A DNA stretch of 64,000 nucleotides from Alphaproteobacteria bacterium GM202ARS2 (GTDB lineage Bacteria > Pseudomonadota > Alphaproteobacteria > GM7ARS4). A program made the position numbers and the translations under genes. The stretch lies in NCBI GenBank assembly GCA_014323835.1, contig JACONH010000005.1, positions 1-64,000 of the forward strand, written 5' to 3'. The notes below the pieces were generated by a model. The model was given only the letters and a program-made list of their open reading frames with translations. It was not told the DNA's origin and searched no databases. Below are positions 60,449 to 64,000 of this stretch, in pieces; positions within the stretch are counted from its first letter, which is position 1; every line of letters starts with the position of its first letter.

Positions 60449-61876
60449 TTACCCTTGTTCCTCTAGGTTAAACATCTGGCGGGCTCGTTTGACCGCTAAA
60501 CGTACTTGTTCAGGGGACGTGCCGCCAAGACTGTTACGGGCGCGGACGGCTTTTTCTGGTGCGAGAACAGCCAAAATGCCCTCATCGATGTCGGGGCAGA
60601 GAGCCTGCATCGTTGCCAAGGGCAACTCGTCTAGGGTTACCCCTTCTTTTTCGGCATGGGCGACCAAAGCACCAACAACGTGGTGTGCCTTACGAAAAGG
60701 CATTTTTTTGTTGTGCACCAACCAATCGGCAGCATCGGTGGCGTTGGTATAGCCGAGTCGGGCTGCTCGTCCCATGGCTTCTTGCTCGACGTGCAGTGTG
60801 TCGAGCATACCTGTTAACGCTTGCGTCCCCTGCATCCACGAGTCATAGGCTGAGAACGTAGGCTGCTTGTCCCGTTGCATGTCCTTGCTGTAAGCGAGGG
60901 GAAGGGCCTTCAAGACCATCAGCCCATCGATGAGATGTCCTGCCAGTGCACCGCTTTCTGCGCGCACCAGTTCGGCGGCATCGGGGTTGCGTTTTTGCGG
61001 CATAATCGAGCTGCCCGTGCTCCAACGCTCGTCCAAACGGATAAAACCAAAAGAAGGGTTGCTCCATAGGATCATGTCTTCCGCCAAACGAGACAAATGC
61101 ACACCCGCAAGGGCTGCCGTGCTCAAAAAGTCCACGACAAAATCTCGGTCGGAAACCGCATCCATCGCATTGTCCATCGGCTTAGCAAAGCCCAACGCCT
61201 GTGCGGTCATCGCTCTATCTATGGCAAAGGATGTACCCGCCAACGCACACGCCCCTAAAGGACACTCGTTCAAACGGCGGCGGGCATCAGCAACACGACT
61301 CCTATCACGCCCCACCATAAAAACATACGCCATAAAATGATGACCCAACGTTATCACCTGAGCATTCTGCAAATGCGTATAGCCCGGCATCAACGTCTCA
61401 GCATGAGTCTCGGCATGACGACACAAACACGCCTGCAGACGCGCCATCGCCTTATCAATCTGGTCGTAGGCATCTCGACACCACAGACGAAAGTCGGTCG
61501 CAACCTGATCATTACGCGAGCGCGCCGTATGCAGACTCAAAGCATCATCGCCGATATGGTGGTGCAGCCGCGCCTCGATGTGCATGTGAATGTCCTCTAG
61601 AGCCTCGTCATAGGCTAAGGTGTTATCCGCTATTTCTTGTGCGACTCGTTTCAAGCCGCGCTCGATGTTTGCCCCACACGCCTTACTGATAATGCCCGTG
61701 GCAACCAACATGGCAACATGAGCAAAAGATGCCCGAATGTCTTGCTCGGCAAGACGCTTGTCCACATGAATACTGGCATTCATACGCTCCATCAACGGCG
61801 CCAAACCCCGCGCAAAACGACCGCCCCGCACAGGGTGCTTAGCGCCCCCCGACTCCTGAGACGTTTTCTTACTCAT
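60449..61876 (-). CDS. argH: argininosuccinate lyase
   Basis: A 475-residue enzyme of arginine synthesis. RGGRFARGLAPLMERMNASI (about 18-37), AGYTHLQ-type MPGYTHLQNAQV (about 162-173), and the superfamily signature GSSIMPQKRNPDAAE (about 283-297). The catalytic Ser lies in this loop. lptM and lysA follow in the same direction. Confidence 0.95.
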   Translation of the reverse strand: MSKKTSQESGGAKHPVRGGRFARGLAPLMERMNASIHVDKRLAEQDIRASFAHVAMLVATGIISKACGANIERGLKRVAQEIADNTLAYDEALEDIHMHIEARLHHHIGDDALSLHTARSRNDQVATDFRLWCRDAYDQIDKAMARLQACLCRHAETHAETLMPGYTHLQNAQVITLGHHFMAYVFMVGRDRSRVADARRRLNECPLGACALAGTSFAIDRAMTAQALGFAKPMDNAMDAVSDRDFVVDFLSTAALAGVHLSRLAEDMILWSNPSFGFIRLDERWSTGSSIMPQKRNPDAAELVRAESGALAGHLIDGLMVLKALPLAYSKDMQRDKQPTFSAYDSWMQGTQALTGMLDTLHVEQEAMGRAARLGYTNATDAADWLVHNKKMPFRKAHHVVGALVAHAEKEGVTLDELPLATMQALCPDIDEGILAVLAPEKAVRARNSLGGTSPEQVRLAVKRARQMFNLEEQG

Positions 61877-61944
61877 CCGTTTGTCTTATCATACCCGCAC
61901 CATTTAAGGTATCCTTATCTTACCCCACCCTAAACACCCTCTTT

Positions 61945-62487
61945 ATGATGATTCTCTTTGCTTTCATCCTATACGCCTTGAGCGCATCGCCCCTACAGGC
62001 ACAAGAGACCCTACCTGCCTGCTCTTTCGACACCGCAACCAAAGAAACCCGTGACACAACAGAAGAGCTCAGATTCGTGCCTCTCAATAGGGACGCAGAC
62101 AAGCCCAAAGCCTATCCCATCACAGCATGGAAGGGAAAAGTGGTGCTCATCAATTTCTGGGCAACGTGGTGTCCACCCTGTATCGAAGAGCTGCCCGCCT
62201 TGCTGGCGTTACAAGCCCAGCTGCCTGATAGCTTACAGGTGGTGGCGGTCGCTAGCGATTTCTCTCAGCCTGAAGCGTTGCGGACGTTTCTTTCCTCTCG
62301 TAAGCTCGCGTCTCTGTGGGTTCACCATGATAGCACGTTGTCTTTGAGCGGCACGCTCGGCATTGGTCGTATGCCGACAACGCTGATTGTGGGCCCGCAA
62401 GGTCGTCTTGTTTTGCGTCATGAGGGGGCTTGCGACTGGAACACGCCCCCCGTTCATCGTTTCATTCAATCGTTAATCTCGCCCTAG
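61945..62487 (+). CDS. TlpA-family thioredoxin-like protein
   Basis: A 180-residue protein with an N-terminal signal peptide (about 1-20) and a thioredoxin fold with WCPPC (about 73-77) in NFWATWCPPCIEELPALLAL, plus the cis-Pro in RMPTTLIV (about 149-156). It is a periplasmic reductase, possibly for cytochrome c maturation or other oxidised Cys proteins. It is divergent from argH, as in many alphaproteobacteria. Confidence 0.88.
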   Translation: MMILFAFILYALSASPLQAQETLPACSFDTATKETRDTTEELRFVPLNRDADKPKAYPITAWKGKVVLINFWATWCPPCIEELPALLALQAQLPDSLQVVAVASDFSQPEALRTFLSSRKLASLWVHHDSTLSLSGTLGIGRMPTTLIVGPQGRLVLRHEGACDWNTPPVHRFIQSLISP

Positions 62488-62505
62488 CCGCCCCGATAAA
62501 AGGCT

Positions 62506-62712
62506 TTAGTATCCTTCTCGTTCCATGCGTTTGCGTAGGAGTTTGCGGTGGCGGCGCGCCATATCGGCACGCTGGCGCGCTTTCTTTTCGGACGGCTTCT
62601 CGTAAGACCGCCGCCGCTTAATTTCGCGGAACAACCCCTCCTTTTGCATTTTGCGCTTCAGTATACGCAACGCTTGATCCACATTGTTGTTACGGACAAT
62701 TACTTCTATAAT
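62506..62712 (-). CDS. rpsU: 30S ribosomal protein S21
   Basis: A basic protein of about 68 residues with [21 protein letters not shown] and [21 protein letters not shown]. Start choice: GGAGG is followed 8 bases later by ATT (62712), not by ATG, GTG or TTG; a TTG at 62727 overlaps that GGAGG and would add five residues. The ATT start is tentative. It is divergent from coq9. Confidence 0.85.
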   Translation of the reverse strand: MIEVIVRNNNVDQALRILKRKMQKEGLFREIKRRRSYEKPSEKKARQRADMARRHRKLLRKRMEREGY

Positions 62713-62797
62713 GGCTCTATCCTCCAACCAAAAATTTCTTCGTCACACGCCCCCCACCACTTATATATAGCCTAGGGCCTCACAGGATGCAACCTTG

Positions 62798-63418
62798 ATG
62801 ACACATATTTCTCTTCCACCGTTACACGAGAAGAAATGGTCTGCCCTCAACGAGCATATTCTGCCGCGCGTTGCCACGTTGGGCTGGGACGAACATGCCC
62901 TTTTTTCTGCTCTTGCGCCCGAGCATCAGCCAACGTTACGTGCTTTTTTTCCGCAAGGGGTGCGTGATATGCTCACCTGCTTAAATCAGGAGCATCTTCG
63001 TCAGCTGGGCGAGCATGGGCGCGCCCACCCCACCACAGGCACCAAAGCCACCCTGCAAGCAGCTCTTCTTCACAAAGCGCACATGATTCGTAGCCAGCAA
63101 GCTCTCGCCCACAAAACCACGGCTTATCTTGCCCTGCACCCCCATCTTGCCCGCGACCTCAGCTTAGCCACCATCAACCAGCTGTGGCAGTGGGCGGGTG
63201 ATACCTCGACCCCGTCCCAATCCGCTTACCACACCAAACGCTTAACCTTAGGGTATGTCTATCTTGCCACTGTGCTGTATGCCCAAAAAAGCCCGCCCCC
63301 TGAGGACGATGCCCTGAAAGCCTTCATCGACCGCCGTCTCGCCGAAGTGGCACAAGGGGCGACCTTGCTGCGCCCCATCACAGATAAAATCAAGGATACC
63401 TTTTCGACAGCACGTTGA
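62798..63418 (+). CDS. COQ9-family protein
   Basis: A 206-residue protein with TetR-like helices. WDEHALFSALAP (about 26-37) is a weak form of the N-terminal signature. The C-terminal domain has LATINQLWQWAGDTSTPSQSAYHTKRLTLGYVYLATVL (about 126-163), diagnostic of COQ9, which binds lipids and assists ubiquinone synthesis. The ATG at 62798 was preferred over an adjacent TTG. It ends overlapping the convergent purK by 29 bases. Confidence 0.88.
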   Translation: MTHISLPPLHEKKWSALNEHILPRVATLGWDEHALFSALAPEHQPTLRAFFPQGVRDMLTCLNQEHLRQLGEHGRAHPTTGTKATLQAALLHKAHMIRSQQALAHKTTAYLALHPHLARDLSLATINQLWQWAGDTSTPSQSAYHTKRLTLGYVYLATVLYAQKSPPPEDDALKAFIDRRLAEVAQGATLLRPITDKIKDTFSTAR

Positions 63419-64000
63419 CGTGTCCCATTTTGCGTTGAGCCCGTGCTTGCGTCTTGCCATAGATATGCACCCGTTTTTCTTTATGGCTAACATCATCGAG
63501 GAATCTGTGCACCTCCTCGCCCAGCAGATTCTGCATGGTCACATCATACAAGCGGCGCACATCCCCTGAGGGCAAGCCACAAATCATCCGTAGCCATTGC
63601 TCGAACTGCGAGCTGACACAGGCATCCATCGTCCAATGCCCCGAGTTATGCGCTCGAGGCGCAAGCTCATTGACCCATAACGTCTCGTCTTGGGTCACAA
63701 ACATTTCCACCGCCAGCAAGCCCACCACCTCCAAGTGTTGAACCAGTTGGCGTGCAATCCTTTGGGCTTGCTGACAGAGCGCAACGGATACCCCCGATGG
63801 CACATGGCTACGACGCAAAATATGGGACTCATGGACGTTACGGGAAGGCTCATAGCAGAGCGGCGCGCCAGCGACAGACCCACAAGCAACCACCGACAGC
63901 TCACAGACAAAATCGATTTTTTTCTCGATGATACATGTGCCTGCCTGCCATAATGCCGCGCTAGCCATAAGGTCGTTGTCGTTGTCAAGGCGTCTTTGCC
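63390..64000 (-). CDS. purK: N5-carboxyaminoimidazole ribonucleotide synthase (5' end cut)
   Basis: The C-terminal part of an ATP-grasp protein of purine synthesis; the open frame runs to the window edge, so about half is missing. Visible: FVCELSVVACGS (the E-x-S-x strand), PSRNVHESHILRRSHVP-type segment, VGLLAVEMFVTQDETLWVNELAPRAHNSGHWTMDACVSSQFEQWLRMICGLP with the NE-x-APR-HNSGHW ATP-grasp metal motif, typical of PurK. An internal Met is not a real start. Confidence 0.9.
   Translation of the reverse strand, partial: QRRLDNDNDLMASAALWQAGTCIIEKKIDFVCELSVVACGSVAGAPLCYEPSRNVHESHILRRSHVPSGVSVALCQQAQRIARQLVQHLEVVGLLAVEMFVTQDETLWVNELAPRAHNSGHWTMDACVSSQFEQWLRMICGLPSGDVRRLYDVTMQNLLGEEVHRFLDDVSHKEKRVHIYGKTQARAQRKMGHVNVLSKRYP

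Overview
The window looks like the chromosome of an alphaproteobacterium. The evidence is a petABC (bc1) operon, two mitochondrial-type complex I accessory proteins (NDUFS4-like and NDUFA9-like), COQ9 beside rpsU, the gene order DUF4175-lysA-lptM-argH-tlpA, an HdaA with a clamp-binding motif, and a UbiK-YbjN-ProC cluster. A PqqA peptide of the type I know from acetic-acid bacteria, plus a periplasmic quinoprotein relay pair, points towards a Rhodospirillales/Acetobacteraceae-like lineage; this finer placement is inference. Genes are tightly packed, often overlapping by 1-50 bases.

Layout. (1) 1-12.2 kb: a compact T7-like (podoviral) structural cassette on the minus strand: portal, Bbp19-like, scaffold, capsid, tail tubular proteins A and B, gp14-like protein, terminase subunits and a holin-like protein. 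It is controlled by matched promoters that share an operator-like motif with an S24-family repressor gene at 11.5 kb. Tail fibre, gp15/gp16 core proteins, polymerase and integrase are not visible. (2) 12.2-20 kb: nuclease, tsaB, D-Ala-D-Ala dipeptidase, nitroreductase, ubiK, ybjN, proC, an EnvZ/OmpR-type two-component pair and ilvE. (3) 19.9-26.4 kb: molybdenum cofactor genes (moaE, moaD, moeA, mobB) with a Fic-domain gene inserted between mobB and moeA, then pgsA and uvrC. (4) 26.4-30 kb: an AT-rich intergenic region with two DnaA boxes, tRNA-Val, an AI-2E/PerM-family transporter, hdaA, anmK and a solitary pqqA. (5) 30-34.3 kb: a large low-GC helicase-nuclease fusion gene, tRNA-Glu and an array of seven parS sites. 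(6) 34.3-49.8 kb: tRNA-Arg, tRNA-Pro and housekeeping genes (pyrF, uppP, coaD, gyrA, argC, hom, PPi-type pfk, pmbA, kdsB, pheA, cca). (7) 49.9-56.7 kb: petABC, a Panacea-type toxin-antitoxin candidate, tRNA-Thr, an NDUFA9-like gene, the quinoprotein relay metallohydrolase and SoxYZ-like carrier, and a second parS cluster. (8) 56.8-64 kb: DUF4175, lysA, lptM, argH, tlpA, rpsU, coq9 and a purK cut by the window end.

Main themes. The parS arrays at 34 and 56.7 kb and the DnaA boxes at 26.6 kb suggest the replication-origin neighbourhood. PQQ-linked genes are scattered: pqqA stands alone at 29.9 kb and the relay genes lie at 54.6-56.6 kb, with no dehydrogenase or pqqBCDE in view. Three accessory genes or pairs (Fic, helicase-nuclease, Panacea pair) sit between housekeeping genes. 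G-rich 12-bp minisatellites and quadruplex-type G tracts recur on coding strands, including directly upstream of gyrA and uvrC and inside the terminase gene.
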